DNA from: Streptomyces sp. S465
Lineage (GTDB): Bacteria > Actinomycetota > Actinomycetes > Streptomycetales > Streptomycetaceae
Reading direction: 5' to 3'
Assembly (NCBI RefSeq): GCF_026898115.1
Contig: NZ_CP114036.1
Location: 6,442,001-6,506,000 of the forward strand
DNA: 64,000 nt
The notes beneath the pieces are model-generated. The model was not told where the DNA came from and searched no databases. It saw nothing but the letters and a program-made list of their open reading frames with translations. Position numbers and translations under genes: made by a program. The stretch's first letter is position 1; every line of letters begins with the position of its first letter. Shown piece after piece: positions 24,905 to 33,053 of the stretch.

Positions 24905-25807
24905 TCACCCCTTGACGGCGCCGCCCAGCGCGAAGCCGCCACCCAGGCGGCGGGAGATCAGCACGTAGAGCAGGATCACGGGGGTCGAGTAGAGGATCGA
25001 GAAGGCGGCCAGCTGGCCGTAGACGACCTGGCCGTAGTTGCCGAAGAAGGTGAAGATCGAGACGGACGCCGGGAGTTGTTCGGGGGAGAGCAGCAGCATG
25101 AAGGGGACGAAGAAGTTGCCCCACATCATGATGAAGCTGTAGATCATCACCACCGTGATGCCGGGGCCCATCAGCGGCAGGATCACCCGCGTCAGGCTCT
25201 GGAACCAGGAGGCGCCGTCGGTCCACGCGGCCTCCTCCAGGATCACCGGCACGCCGTCCATGAAGTTCCTCATCAGCCAGATGGCGAAGGGGAGTTGGGA
25301 GGCGGCGAGGAACAGCGCGGTGCCGGACATGGTGTCGACGAGGTTCACCTGGACGAAGAGCCCGTAGACCGGAACCATGATCGCGGTGATCGGCAGGCAG
25401 GTGGTGAACAGCACCGTCAGCAGATACGGGCGCACCACCCGGGAGCGGAAGCGGGAGAGGGGATAGGCGGCGAGCGCCGCGCAGGCGACGGTCAGCAAGG
25501 TGGCGCCGCCGCACAGGAGCAGGCTGTTGAGCATGGGCGTGAAGGTGATCTCGTCCGTCCACACCGCCGAGAAGTTGTCCAGCGTGGGGGAGCCCGGTGC
25601 CGAGACCCGCAGGGTGGCGTCACGGTCGACGGAGGCCAGGACCAGCCAGGCGAGCGGCAGCAGGAACGCGGCCGCGACCACCAGCAGCGCGGCGTCGGCG
25701 GTCAGCCGGCGGCGCAGTCGCGGGGACCACCAGCGGGAACGGGAGGCGTGCGGCGGGTGGTACGGACGGGGCCGGGGGCGGGCGGTGGGGGCGGAGAGTG
25801 CGGACAA
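24905..25807 (-). CDS. Sugar ABC transporter permease (MalG-type)
   Basis: This 300-residue CUT1-family permease has six hydrophobic segments after a charged, Pro/Arg-rich N-terminus. The EAA loop reads Glu-Glu-Ala-Ala-Trp-Thr-Asp-Gly-Ala-Ser, followed by the conserved Ile-Leu-Pro-Leu-Met-Gly-Pro. The start is a TTG at 25807, chosen because GAGGAGG is 7 bases upstream. Its partners, the binding protein (33054) and first permease (32123), lie about 6.3 kb away on the same strand, so the transport operon has been split. No ATPase gene is present, as usual for Streptomyces, where a shared MsiK serves several importers. The palindrome cgcgctcgcgagcgcg (25823-25838) precedes it. Confidence 0.93.
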   Translation of the reverse strand: MSALSAPTARPRPRPYHPPHASRSRWWSPRLRRRLTADAALLVVAAAFLLPLAWLVLASVDRDATLRVSAPGSPTLDNFSAVWTDEITFTPMLNSLLLCGGATLLTVACAALAAYPLSRFRSRVVRPYLLTVLFTTCLPITAIMVPVYGLFVQVNLVDTMSGTALFLAASQLPFAIWLMRNFMDGVPVILEEAAWTDGASWFQSLTRVILPLMGPGITVVMIYSFIMMWGNFFVPFMLLLSPEQLPASVSIFTFFGNYGQVVYGQLAAFSILYSTPVILLYVLISRRLGGGFALGGAVKG

Positions 25808-26032
25808 CCTCGGACCTCCTCGCGCGCTCGCGAGCGCGGTCGATCGGCGTGCCGTCCATGAAACCGTTTGCCACGCGCCCGGGGGAAGACGTGTGCGCGA
25901 TCGGTCGACCTCGGGCAGCGGCGCCCCCGCGAGCCGTCCACCACCGCACCGCCGGATGTCACGGCCGGTCCCTCCCGCTTGCGTCTCCTCCCGCTTGGGG
26001 TCGCGGACCAGGGCGAGGGGCGCCGTCGACCG

Positions 26033-27508
26033 TCAATCAGCGGACGAGCCCTGGCGTGCCAGGTCCCCGGCGTCGAAGGAAAGCACATCCCGTCCCGCGG
26101 CGTCGACGAACCACCAGTCCTTGCCGGCATCCGGCTGGTAGGAGGTGGCCAGGAGGAGTTCGTCGCGGCCGTCGCCGTCGACATCGGCCGCGCCCACCGG
26201 CCGGCCCGCCCAGTGCTGCGGTTCCACCGGATCGGGGTCGGGTACGTGGCGGGAGCGGCGCAGGTGACGCCACGGCTGGGAACCGAGGCCGGGGGAGGAG
26301 CCGCCGCGCAGGATGTCGACGCTGCCCTCCTCTCCCCAGCGGTCGCCCGCGAGCTGGACGGCGAGTTCGTCGCACCCGTCGCCGTTGAGGTCCCCGGCGA
26401 CCAGGCCGATGCCGAAGCCGCCCTTGCGGGTGCCGCCCTCGATGACGACGGGAGCCTCGGGCGCCTTGCCGTAACGGATGGTCACCTTGCCCTTGCGGTC
26501 GGCCGGTTCCTCCTCCTCGTCCATGGATATGCCGCTGTCGCCGAGGGCGATGTCGGCCCGGTCGTCGCCGTCGAAGTCGCCGACGGCGATGGACTCGCCC
26601 TTCGGCAACCGCTCGGGCTCCTCGGCCAGCCCGGTCGCCGTGCCGGCGCCGCCGGCGAGGAGAAGGGGGGCGTCCGCCTCTCCGGGCCGGTACACGATCA
26701 GGTCGGTGGCGCGGTCGCCGGTGATCTCCGCCGGGATCAGCTGGAGGTTGGTCACGGCATCGGCTCCCCGCGGGTCCGGGTCGGCGCGCTCGCTGGTCCG
26801 CGCGGGCTCTCCGGCGCGCGTGAACGGGCCGTGCAGCACCACCAGCCGCCGCTTGTGCAGACCGGTGCGGTAGGTGGCCAGATCGGTGTGGCCGTCGCCG
26901 TCGAAGTCCCCGGCCACCGGCGGGTCCTCGTAGACGTCGTTGCCCTTGCTGATGGCCACCGGGTGGCCCTCGCCGATCCGGGGCAGCCGGACGCGAGCGG
27001 GCCGGTGGTCGGGGTCCGGGCCGTGGGGGCCGCCCCACTGCACATGGGCGCTGCCCCCCGCGACGAGGTCGAGGTGGCCGTCGCCGTCCAGGTCGGCGAC
27101 GGTCGGGCCGGGCAGGTGGCCGGTCATGCCGTCGTGTTCGGGCAGCTGGAAGTCCTTGGGGGTGAACACCGTCCGGTGTTCGGGCCGCGGGCCGTGTGCC
27201 GAGCCGCGCACCAGGGCGATCCGGCCGGTCTGGTAGACGTCCCCGTTGCCGGCCGGTACCTCGAGTGCGAGATCGGGGTGGCCGTCGCCGTCGACGTCGA
27301 AAGCGGGTGTGCCCACCCGCTCAGCGGGTCCGGACGGGCCGGCCGACGCGGACGCCGACGCCCGGCAGGCGCTGTCCGGGATCGGCGGTCGCAGCTCCTG
27401 GTTCCGTGCGCCCGTGACGGTGCCCAGCACCACTACGGCGGCGAGGAGGCCGAGACCCCCTCGCCGCCGGAACCCTGTACGACCATCCGCTGCCGACTCG
27501 TGCTTCAT
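26033..27508 (-). CDS. Secreted FG-GAP/VCBS repeat protein
   Basis: This 491-residue exported protein has a signal or anchor helix (Gly-Leu-Gly-Leu-Leu-Ala-Ala-Val-Val-Val-Leu-Gly) after an Arg-rich N-terminus. It then has at least seven FG-GAP-type calcium-binding motifs of the form Asp-x-Asp-Gly-Asp-(Gly)-(His/Arg)-x-Asp-Leu, for example Asp-Val-Asp-Gly-Asp-Gly-His-Pro-Asp and Asp-Phe-Asp-Gly-Asp-Asp-Arg-Ala-Asp. These indicate an integrin-alpha-like beta-propeller. ATG 27508 is preferred; a GTG at 27532 is possible. No catalytic domain is visible. It may bind ligands or surfaces. It lies inside the segment that separates the two ABC permease genes. Confidence 0.88.
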   Translation of the reverse strand: MKHESAADGRTGFRRRGGLGLLAAVVVLGTVTGARNQELRPPIPDSACRASASASAGPSGPAERVGTPAFDVDGDGHPDLALEVPAGNGDVYQTGRIALVRGSAHGPRPEHRTVFTPKDFQLPEHDGMTGHLPGPTVADLDGDGHLDLVAGGSAHVQWGGPHGPDPDHRPARVRLPRIGEGHPVAISKGNDVYEDPPVAGDFDGDGHTDLATYRTGLHKRRLVVLHGPFTRAGEPARTSERADPDPRGADAVTNLQLIPAEITGDRATDLIVYRPGEADAPLLLAGGAGTATGLAEEPERLPKGESIAVGDFDGDDRADIALGDSGISMDEEEEPADRKGKVTIRYGKAPEAPVVIEGGTRKGGFGIGLVAGDLNGDGCDELAVQLAGDRWGEEGSVDILRGGSSPGLGSQPWRHLRRSRHVPDPDPVEPQHWAGRPVGAADVDGDGRDELLLATSYQPDAGKDWWFVDAAGRDVLSFDAGDLARQGSSAD

Positions 27509-27616
27509 AGGGCCACTACAACGGATGTTCACCTTCGGTTCCAGGGGCCGAGATCACTCCGTTACGCCCGAGCGGACGAGAGGATTCCGCACCCGGCCGC
27601 CCTCACCGCACGCCGA

Positions 27617-28390
27617 TCAGAACATGCGGGGCTGGCCCGAGGAGGCGCGGAGCCCGCCGTCGACCGGGATGTGGACGCCGTTGACGAACCGGGCATCGGC
27701 GCTGGCCAGGAAGGCGATGACGGCGGCGACTTCCTCGGGCTCGGCCGGACGCTGCATGGGGATGCGCTGGCGGAACGCGGCCATGGCGGTTTCGTTGCCC
27801 ACGAGGGGCGCGGCCATCTCGGTGGCGGTGAGGCTCGGGTGCACCGCGTTGACCCGCACCCCTTCGGCGGCGTGGTCCAGCGCCATGGCGTTGGTCAGAT
27901 TGGCCACCGCGCCCTTCGCCGCGTTGTAGGCGGCCAGGCCCCAGTCCCCGCCGAGAGCGGAGGCCGAGCCGACGTTCACGATGTTGCCGCCGACGGCCCG
28001 CAGATGCGGCAGCGCGGCCCGCGAGGCGTAGAAGGTGCCGTCGGCGACGATGTCCATGACCCGCCGCCAGCCGGCCGTGTCGATGTCCCCGACGGTGCCG
28101 ACGGTGGCTACGGCCGCGTTGTTGACCAGCACGTCCAGACGGCCGTACTCGGCCGCCACGCCATCGATGACGGCGGTGACAGCCGCCTCGTCGGAGACGT
28201 CCGCGACGCGTGCGACGACCGTCGAACCGGCGGGCGCGGTGGCGGCCGTCTTCCGCAGCTTCTCCTCGGTCCGCCCGACCGCGATCACGGTGGCGCCCTC
28301 ACCCGCGAAACGGTACGCCGTGGCCGCACCGATACCGGACCCGGCGCCGGTGATGAGAACGACCTTGCCGGCGAAACGGTCCTTGCTCAC
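27617..28390 (-). CDS. SDR-family oxidoreductase
   Basis: This 257-residue classical short-chain dehydrogenase has the Rossmann motif Thr-Gly-Ala-Gly-Ser-Gly-Ile-Gly, the Asn-Asn-Ala-Ala structural motif, the catalytic Ser, Tyr-x-x-x-Lys (Ala-Tyr-Asn-Ala-Ala-Lys) and a C-terminal Phe-Val-Asn-Gly-Val-His-Ile-Pro-Val-Asp-Gly-Gly typical of the family. The start is GTG 28390 with GAGGAGAA upstream. It lies 18 bp after another SDR gene on the same strand, so the two probably form an operon controlled by the divergent TetR regulator. The substrate is not predictable. Confidence 0.94.
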   Translation of the reverse strand: MSKDRFAGKVVLITGAGSGIGAATAYRFAGEGATVIAVGRTEEKLRKTAATAPAGSTVVARVADVSDEAAVTAVIDGVAAEYGRLDVLVNNAAVATVGTVGDIDTAGWRRVMDIVADGTFYASRAALPHLRAVGGNIVNVGSASALGGDWGLAAYNAAKGAVANLTNAMALDHAAEGVRVNAVHPSLTATEMAAPLVGNETAMAAFRQRIPMQRPAEPEEVAAVIAFLASADARFVNGVHIPVDGGLRASSGQPRMF

Positions 28391-28408
28391 GCTTGTTCTC
28401 CTCGGTGG

Positions 28409-29326
28409 TCATGCTTTTCGGTCAGTCGCCCCTGGAACTGCCCTGTGGGGGGTCGCAGTTGACGGTACGCCCTTCGGGTGGTGGCGGCGCAGGTTGGTGG
28501 CGAGGACGCGGTCGAGCGTGCGGTCGGGCAGAAACCGGCCCAGGCGCATGATCAGAGCGGCATCCCGGCCGGCGGTGTAGCGGGTGCGCGGTTTGCGGGT
28601 CGTCACGGCCTTGGCGATGACCCGGGCGGCGGCGTCGGCGGTCAGGCCCGACGCGGTACCCGAGGCCATCAGCGCGTTGTTCGCCTCCACCAGGCTGCCG
28701 TAGCGCGCCTCCTGGTCCGGCGTCATCCGGGCGGCCAGGTCATTCGCCGTCGCGACCCCGCGGGCGGCTATCTCCGTGCGGACACCGCCGGGCTCGACGA
28801 CGACCACCTGTACGCCCAGCGGCGCGACCTCCCGGCGGAGCGAGTCGCTGACCGCCTCCAGGGCGAACTTCGAGCCGGCGTACGCGCCGTAGGTGGCCAT
28901 GGCGAACTTGCCGCCGACCGAGCTGATGTTGACCACGCGGCCCTTGCTGCGCAGCAGCGCGGGCAGGAGCGCCTGGGTGACGGCGATGTGGCCGAACAGG
29001 TTGACCTCGAACACCCGCCGCCACTCCGCCATCGGCAGGGCTTCGACCGGGCCGTTCACCTGGATGCCGGCGTTGTTGACGAGCGCGTGCGGCGCGCGCG
29101 GGTCGTCGGCGACCCGCGCGGCGAGCGCCTCCACCTGCTCGGACCGGGTGATGTCGAGGATGACCGGCTCGATACCGGTCGACCGGATGGCGTCGGCGTC
29201 ACGGTCGCGTCGCACGCCGGCCAGCACGTGGAACCCCTGGCGAGCCAGTTCGCGGGCGGCTGCCGCGCCCATGCCCGTGGAGGCTCCGGTGATGACGACC
29301 AGCTTCTGTTCGGATGACGTTGTCAC
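28409..29326 (-). CDS. SDR-family NAD(P)-dependent oxidoreductase
   Basis: This SDR has 305 residues from GTG 29326. It has Thr-Gly-Ala-Ser-Thr-Gly-Met-Gly (cofactor loop), Asn-Asn-Ala-Gly-Ile, Asn-Ile-Ser-Ser-Val-Gly-Gly (catalytic Ser) and Tyr-Ala-Gly-Ser-Lys. The extended C-terminus with Lys-Pro-Arg-Thr-Arg-Tyr resembles the retinol-dehydrogenase-like SDRs. The open frame extends upstream through the divergent TetR gene, but that part is shadow. Its start is 52 bp from the TetR start, and a 19-bp palindrome (29346-29364) lies between them. Confidence 0.92.
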   Translation of the reverse strand: MTTSSEQKLVVITGASTGMGAAAARELARQGFHVLAGVRRDRDADAIRSTGIEPVILDITRSEQVEALAARVADDPRAPHALVNNAGIQVNGPVEALPMAEWRRVFEVNLFGHIAVTQALLPALLRSKGRVVNISSVGGKFAMATYGAYAGSKFALEAVSDSLRREVAPLGVQVVVVEPGGVRTEIAARGVATANDLAARMTPDQEARYGSLVEANNALMASGTASGLTADAAARVIAKAVTTRKPRTRYTAGRDAALIMRLGRFLPDRTLDRVLATNLRRHHPKGVPSTATPHRAVPGATDRKA

Positions 29327-29345
29327 CTTGGCTACGCTACCAGCA

Positions 29346-29364
29346 CAGATGACACTGTCAACTG
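29346..29364. promoter_or_regulatory. Near-perfect 19-bp palindrome, likely TetR operator
   Basis: The sequence cagatgacactgtcaactg has the perfect core tgaca-c-tgtca and matching outer cag/ctg. It fills the short gap between the divergent SDR and TetR starts and lies within 30 bases of both, as expected for an autoregulated TetR repressor. Confidence 0.7.
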
Positions 29365-29377
29365 TATGATGGAGGCC

Positions 29378-30055
29378 ATGGTCACTCGTGCGGAATCCGC
29401 CGCCCTCACCCGCCGCGCTCTGCTCGACGCGGCCGCCGGCCTCCTCGACCTCGGCGGCCCCGAAGCGGTCACCCTGCGCGAGGTGGGCGCGCGGGCAGGC
29501 GTGAGCCGGGGGGCGCCGTACCGGCACTTCACGGGCAAGGACAGTCTGCTGACCGCCGTCGTGACCGAGAGCTGGGAACGGATCGCCGACCAGGTCCACG
29601 CCCTGCGGACCGACCCGACCCGGTCGGCCTCCGACAAGCTGCGCGGCGCTCTCCGCACGCTCATCGGCGTCGGCCGGGACCAGCCGCACCTGTACCAGAT
29701 GTTGTTCAGGCGCCCCGGACACCGTCCCGAGGAACTCGGTGAAGGACTCGATCACGTCCGGCGTCAGCTGTGCGCACCGGCGGGCGACCCGGCCGCGGAT
29801 CGCGTCCGCGCGGCCGGACGCTTCCAGGACGAGTTCCTGGCCATCGTCGCCGACCTCGTCGGGGAGCGGAACGCACGGCACTACGGCGCCCTGCTGCTGG
29901 CCGGCGCCCACGGCGTCGCGGACATGGAGCTCACCGGCCACCTCGACACGGACGCATTGCGCACCACCGCCGAGGAACTCGTCGACACCCTGGTCCGCAT
30001 GGTCACCGACGTCGGCGAACGACACGGCGACGTCGGCCGTGCGGGCAGCGGGTGA
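29378..30055 (+). CDS. TetR-family transcriptional regulator
   Basis: This 225-residue TetR protein has its HTH at residues about 10-58 (Arg-Arg-Ala-Leu-Leu-Asp-Ala-Ala, Leu-Arg-Glu-Val-Gly-Ala-Arg-Ala-Gly-Val-Ser-Arg-Gly-Ala-Pro-Tyr-Arg-His-Phe). The C-terminal TetR_C-type domain contains Leu-Tyr-Gln-Met-Leu-Phe. The exact start is uncertain: ATG 29378 has GGAGG only 2 bases away, while ATG 29366 or 29369 would make the message nearly leaderless. It most likely represses the divergent SDR operon through the palindrome at 29346. The stop codon lies inside a terminator stem. Confidence 0.9.
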   Translation: MVTRAESAALTRRALLDAAAGLLDLGGPEAVTLREVGARAGVSRGAPYRHFTGKDSLLTAVVTESWERIADQVHALRTDPTRSASDKLRGALRTLIGVGRDQPHLYQMLFRRPGHRPEELGEGLDHVRRQLCAPAGDPAADRVRAAGRFQDEFLAIVADLVGERNARHYGALLLAGAHGVADMELTGHLDTDALRTTAEELVDTLVRMVTDVGERHGDVGRAGSG

Positions 30056-30088
30056 GGGCGGCTGCCCCCGGGGACAGCCGCCCTCACC
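30051..30088. terminator. 14-bp perfect stem terminator
   Basis: The arms 30051-30064 (ggtgagggcggctg) and 30075-30088 are exact complements with a 10-base loop. It contains the TetR stop codon and also faces the end of the aquaporin gene, so it is bidirectional. Confidence 0.8.
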
Positions 30089-30102
30089 GCTACCGACAGC
30101 AC

Positions 30103-30840
30103 CTACACGGCCGACAACGCCTCGGCGGCGAGCCCCGCGATGACCGCACCGGCGATCGGCCCGGCCACCGGGATCCAGGAGTAGCTCCAGTCCGCCGAGC
30201 CCCTGACGGGCAGCAGGGCGTAGGCGACGCGTGGGCCGAGGTCACGCGCCGGGTTCATCGCGTACCCCGTCGGGCCGCCGAGGGAGGTGCCGAGACCGAT
30301 GACGACGAACATCACGGCCGCGTATCCCAGCGCGGAGTTGCCGAAGTCCGGTATGCCCTCCGGGCCGGGCCGCGCCGCGGGGGTGAGGATGATCCACAGC
30401 ACCAGCACGAACGTCGCGACGGTCTCGGTGACGAGGTTCCACGGGGTGTTGCGCACGGTGGGCCCGGTGCAGAAGACGCTGCGTGTGGTGTCGGGGTCGT
30501 CGTGGGTGTCGAACTGAAGCTTGTAGGCGGCCCAGCAGACGAACGCGCCGATCGTGGCCCCGACCATCTGCCCGGCCAGGTAACAGGGAACCTGGCTCCA
30601 CGGAACCTGACCGTTGACCGCCAGGCCGATGGTGACCGCGGGGTTGATGTGCGCACCGGAGGGGGCCGCGATGCTGGCGCCGACGAACACCGCGACGCCC
30701 CAGCCGAAGGTGACCAGGAGCCAGCCGCCGTCGTACCCGAGCGAGCGGCGCAGGGTCACGTTCGCCCCCACTCCGCACCCCAGCAGGGTGAGCATGGCGG
30801 TGCCCGACAACTCCCAGACGAAGATGTGGGCGGCGCTCAT
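30103..30840 (-). CDS. Aquaglyceroporin (MIP family)
   Basis: This 245-residue channel has six transmembrane segments and both half-helix motifs: His-Ile-Asn-Pro-Ala-Val-Thr and Met-Asn-Pro-Ala-Arg-Asp-Leu-Gly-Pro-Arg. The Asp after the second Asn-Pro-Ala-Arg is the marker of glycerol-conducting (GlpF-type) members. It probably passes glycerol or small polyols. Its ATG overlaps the stop of the glycerol dehydrogenase gene (ATGA), so they are one operon. No glycerol kinase is nearby, which points to the oxidative route. Confidence 0.92.
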   Translation of the reverse strand: MSAAHIFVWELSGTAMLTLLGCGVGANVTLRRSLGYDGGWLLVTFGWGVAVFVGASIAAPSGAHINPAVTIGLAVNGQVPWSQVPCYLAGQMVGATIGAFVCWAAYKLQFDTHDDPDTTRSVFCTGPTVRNTPWNLVTETVATFVLVLWIILTPAARPGPEGIPDFGNSALGYAAVMFVVIGLGTSLGGPTGYAMNPARDLGPRVAYALLPVRGSADWSYSWIPVAGPIAGAVIAGLAAEALSAV

Positions 30841-31994
30841 CGACCGGCCCCGTGGTGGGGCGCCTTGTACGGGGCCGGGCCCGGCAGCTTCGCGTCCTCG
30901 CGGACCCGGGCGGCGAACCGGTCCAGGGCGGCCAGCGCGCCGACGACGTCATCGGCGGCGACGTCGAACGGCATCGAGTGGATGGTCTCTCCCGCCACGG
31001 TGGACGCGTCGGCGACGGTGCGCAGCGAGTCCGTGTCATCCGGGTCGAGGCCCACTTCGACGAGGGTCGTCGGCAGCCCCACTCGTGTGGTGAACTCGAT
31101 GAAATCACGGATTTCACTGGTCGGAGCGCCTTCGAGCACCAACTGCGCCAAGGAGCCGATGTTGACTTTCTGGCCGTGGGCGAGTCCGTGCGTCGCGTCG
31201 ACGGCCGTGAGCCCATTGTGAATCGCGTGGGCGGCGGCGAGTCCGCCCGACTCGAAACCGAGCCCGGACAGCAATGTGTTCGCCTCGATGAGCTTTTCCA
31301 CCGCCGGGGTCACCTGATGGTCCCGGACCGCGTCGATGGCGGGCAGGGCGTTCTCCCAGAGAATGTCCCAGCTCAGTTTTGCCAACGCGGTTCCGGTGAG
31401 GGTGGGCAGGCCGCCGGCCATCGTCTTCGCATGGGACTGCGCGGTCGCGCGGGCTTCGAGCCAGGTCGCCAACGCGTCGCCCACGCCGGCGATGAGGAAG
31501 GACGCGGGTGCGTTCGCGACCACCTGGGAATCGACCAATACCAGATCCGGGTTGCGGGGAAAGAATCGGTATTCCTCGAATGCGCCGTCGTCCGTGTAGA
31601 TGACGGCCAGCGCGCTGCACGGTGCGTCCGTCGACGCGACCGTCGGGCAGTTCGCCCAGCGGGTGCCCGCCAGAAAGCCCGCGGCCTTGACCGCGTCGAT
31701 GGTGCTCCCCCCGCCCACCGCCACGACGACGTCCGCGCCGACCTGCTGGATGACGTCGACGAGGCGGGTCACCTCGCGGGAGCTGGCTATTCCGTTGAAT
31801 GTCTCGCGCCGCAGCGGCAGATTCGCTTTCCGCAGCGATGCCTCGATATCGTGCCCTACGAATCCCCATACGAGGTCGTCAGCCACGAAGAGTGGCGATG
31901 AGCCGAGCTGTGCGAGGAATTCGCCCACCCGGTGGATGGCTCCTTTTCCCTGCACATAACGGCCTGGGCTGATCATTGTTCGCATGGTGTGCAT
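30837..31994 (-). CDS. gldA: Glycerol dehydrogenase family protein
   Basis: This 385-residue iron-containing alcohol dehydrogenase of the GldA branch oxidises glycerol to dihydroxyacetone with NAD. It has Gly-Gly-Gly-Ser-Thr-Ile-Asp-Ala (NAD site), Ala-Ser-Thr-Asp-Ala-Pro-Cys-Ser-Ala-Leu and Arg-Asn-Pro-Asp-Leu-Val-Leu-Val-Asp. The metal ligands are in Gly-Val-Gly-Asp-Ala, Ala-His-Ala-Ile-His-Asn and Thr-His-Gly-Leu-Ala-His-Gly. ATG 31994 is chosen because GGAG lies about 6 bases upstream; an ATG at 32024 has no ribosome site. It is coupled to the aquaglyceroporin. Confidence 0.9.
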   Translation of the reverse strand: MHTMRTMISPGRYVQGKGAIHRVGEFLAQLGSSPLFVADDLVWGFVGHDIEASLRKANLPLRRETFNGIASSREVTRLVDVIQQVGADVVVAVGGGSTIDAVKAAGFLAGTRWANCPTVASTDAPCSALAVIYTDDGAFEEYRFFPRNPDLVLVDSQVVANAPASFLIAGVGDALATWLEARATAQSHAKTMAGGLPTLTGTALAKLSWDILWENALPAIDAVRDHQVTPAVEKLIEANTLLSGLGFESGGLAAAHAIHNGLTAVDATHGLAHGQKVNIGSLAQLVLEGAPTSEIRDFIEFTTRVGLPTTLVEVGLDPDDTDSLRTVADASTVAGETIHSMPFDVAADDVVGALAALDRFAARVREDAKLPGPAPYKAPHHGAGR

Positions 31995-32067
31995 GTCGGT
32001 CTCCGTCCCGGTGGTGACCCCCATTGACGGAAAGCGACATTAGGCAGCCGGCATCGGACGGGCATCC

Positions 32068-32098
32068 CCTCGCCTGTCTCACTTTGAGACAAGCGAGG
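32068..32098. terminator. 14-bp hairpin between malF-type gene and gldA
   Basis: The arms 32068-32081 and 32085-32098 pair with one mismatch around a 3-base loop (ctt). It begins 25 bases after the stop of the first permease gene and 70 bases before the gldA start, so it can end the transporter message. An operator for gldA is the alternative. Confidence 0.65.
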
Positions 32099-32122
32099 AG
32101 GCAGCCGCGTCGCCGGGCCGGG

Positions 32123-33040
32123 TCAGACCTCTTCCTTCATCAGCCGCAGGTACACCATCGAGAACAGGGCCCCCACCAGCAGCAACAGCAGAGCCACCGC
32201 CGTGCCGTAGCCGATCAGGGACTTGTTGAACGCCTGGTCGTACATGAAGACCGGCAGGGTCTGGCTGCGGTTTCCCGGGCCGCCTCGGGTCATCGCCCAG
32301 ATGAGGCCGAACACCGACAGTGTCTGCAAGGTGTTCAGCATCAGATTGGTGCCGATGGAGCGGCGGATCATCGGCAGGGTGATGTGCCAGAAGCGGCCGA
32401 GGCCGCCGGCGCCGTCGACCTCCGCCGCCTCGGTGATCTCCTTGGGGATCTCGGACAGGGCGGCGGAGTAGACCAGCATCGAGAAGGCCGTGCCACGCCA
32501 GACGTTGGCGAAGGACACGGCGAGGATGGGCAGGGTGTAGAGCCAGTTCTGGGACGGCAGGCCGAGCCCGTCCAGCAGCGCGTTGAGGGTGCCCTCGCGG
32601 CGGAAGAACGCGTACAGCAGGAAGCCCGCCACGATCTCGGGAACGACCCAGGCCGCGATGACGATCGCCCCCGTCAGCGTCCGCACCGGTTTGGAGGCGC
32701 GCTGCATCAGAGCGGCCAGGGCCAGGCCCAGGGTGTTCTGGCCGATGAGGGAGGAGAGGAGGGTGAAGACGAGGGTGAGGACGACGGCGTTGCGGAAGTC
32801 CTCGTCACCGAAGGCGCGGCGGAAGTTGTCCAGGCCCACGAAGTCCGTGGTGGACGCGCCCGTCAGCTGCATGTCGGTGAAGGCGATGTAGCCGCAGTAG
32901 ACGATCGGGCCACCGAGGAAGAGCAGCAGCATGACGGTGGCGGGGGCGAGCGGAAGCCAGCGCAGGGGGCGGCCGCGACGGGGACCCGGCCGGGCCGGGG
33001 TGACCGTCGGGGCCGCCGCCACCTTGGTCGCGGTTGCCAT
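32123..33040 (-). CDS. Sugar ABC transporter permease (MalF-type)
   Basis: This 305-residue CUT1 permease has six hydrophobic segments. The EAA loop reads Glu-Ile-Thr-Glu-Ala-Ala-Glu-Val-Asp-Gly-Ala, followed by Ile-Thr-Leu-Pro-Met-Ile, as expected for the MalF partner. The N-terminus is Ala/Pro/Arg-rich before the first helix. It starts 13 bp after the binding-protein gene, so those two form an operon. The natural second permease is at 24905, beyond an inserted block. Confidence 0.94.
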   Translation of the reverse strand: MATATKVAAAPTVTPARPGPRRGRPLRWLPLAPATVMLLLFLGGPIVYCGYIAFTDMQLTGASTTDFVGLDNFRRAFGDEDFRNAVVLTLVFTLLSSLIGQNTLGLALAALMQRASKPVRTLTGAIVIAAWVVPEIVAGFLLYAFFRREGTLNALLDGLGLPSQNWLYTLPILAVSFANVWRGTAFSMLVYSAALSEIPKEITEAAEVDGAGGLGRFWHITLPMIRRSIGTNLMLNTLQTLSVFGLIWAMTRGGPGNRSQTLPVFMYDQAFNKSLIGYGTAVALLLLLVGALFSMVYLRLMKEEV

Positions 33041-33053
33041 CGGCGATCGGCCC

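Noticed and set aside
25823..25838. Palindrome cgcgctcgcgagcgcg as mobile-element end
   Set aside because: No matching copy was found at the other junction of the inserted block and the sequence is simple GC alternation; it could be a chance palindrome.
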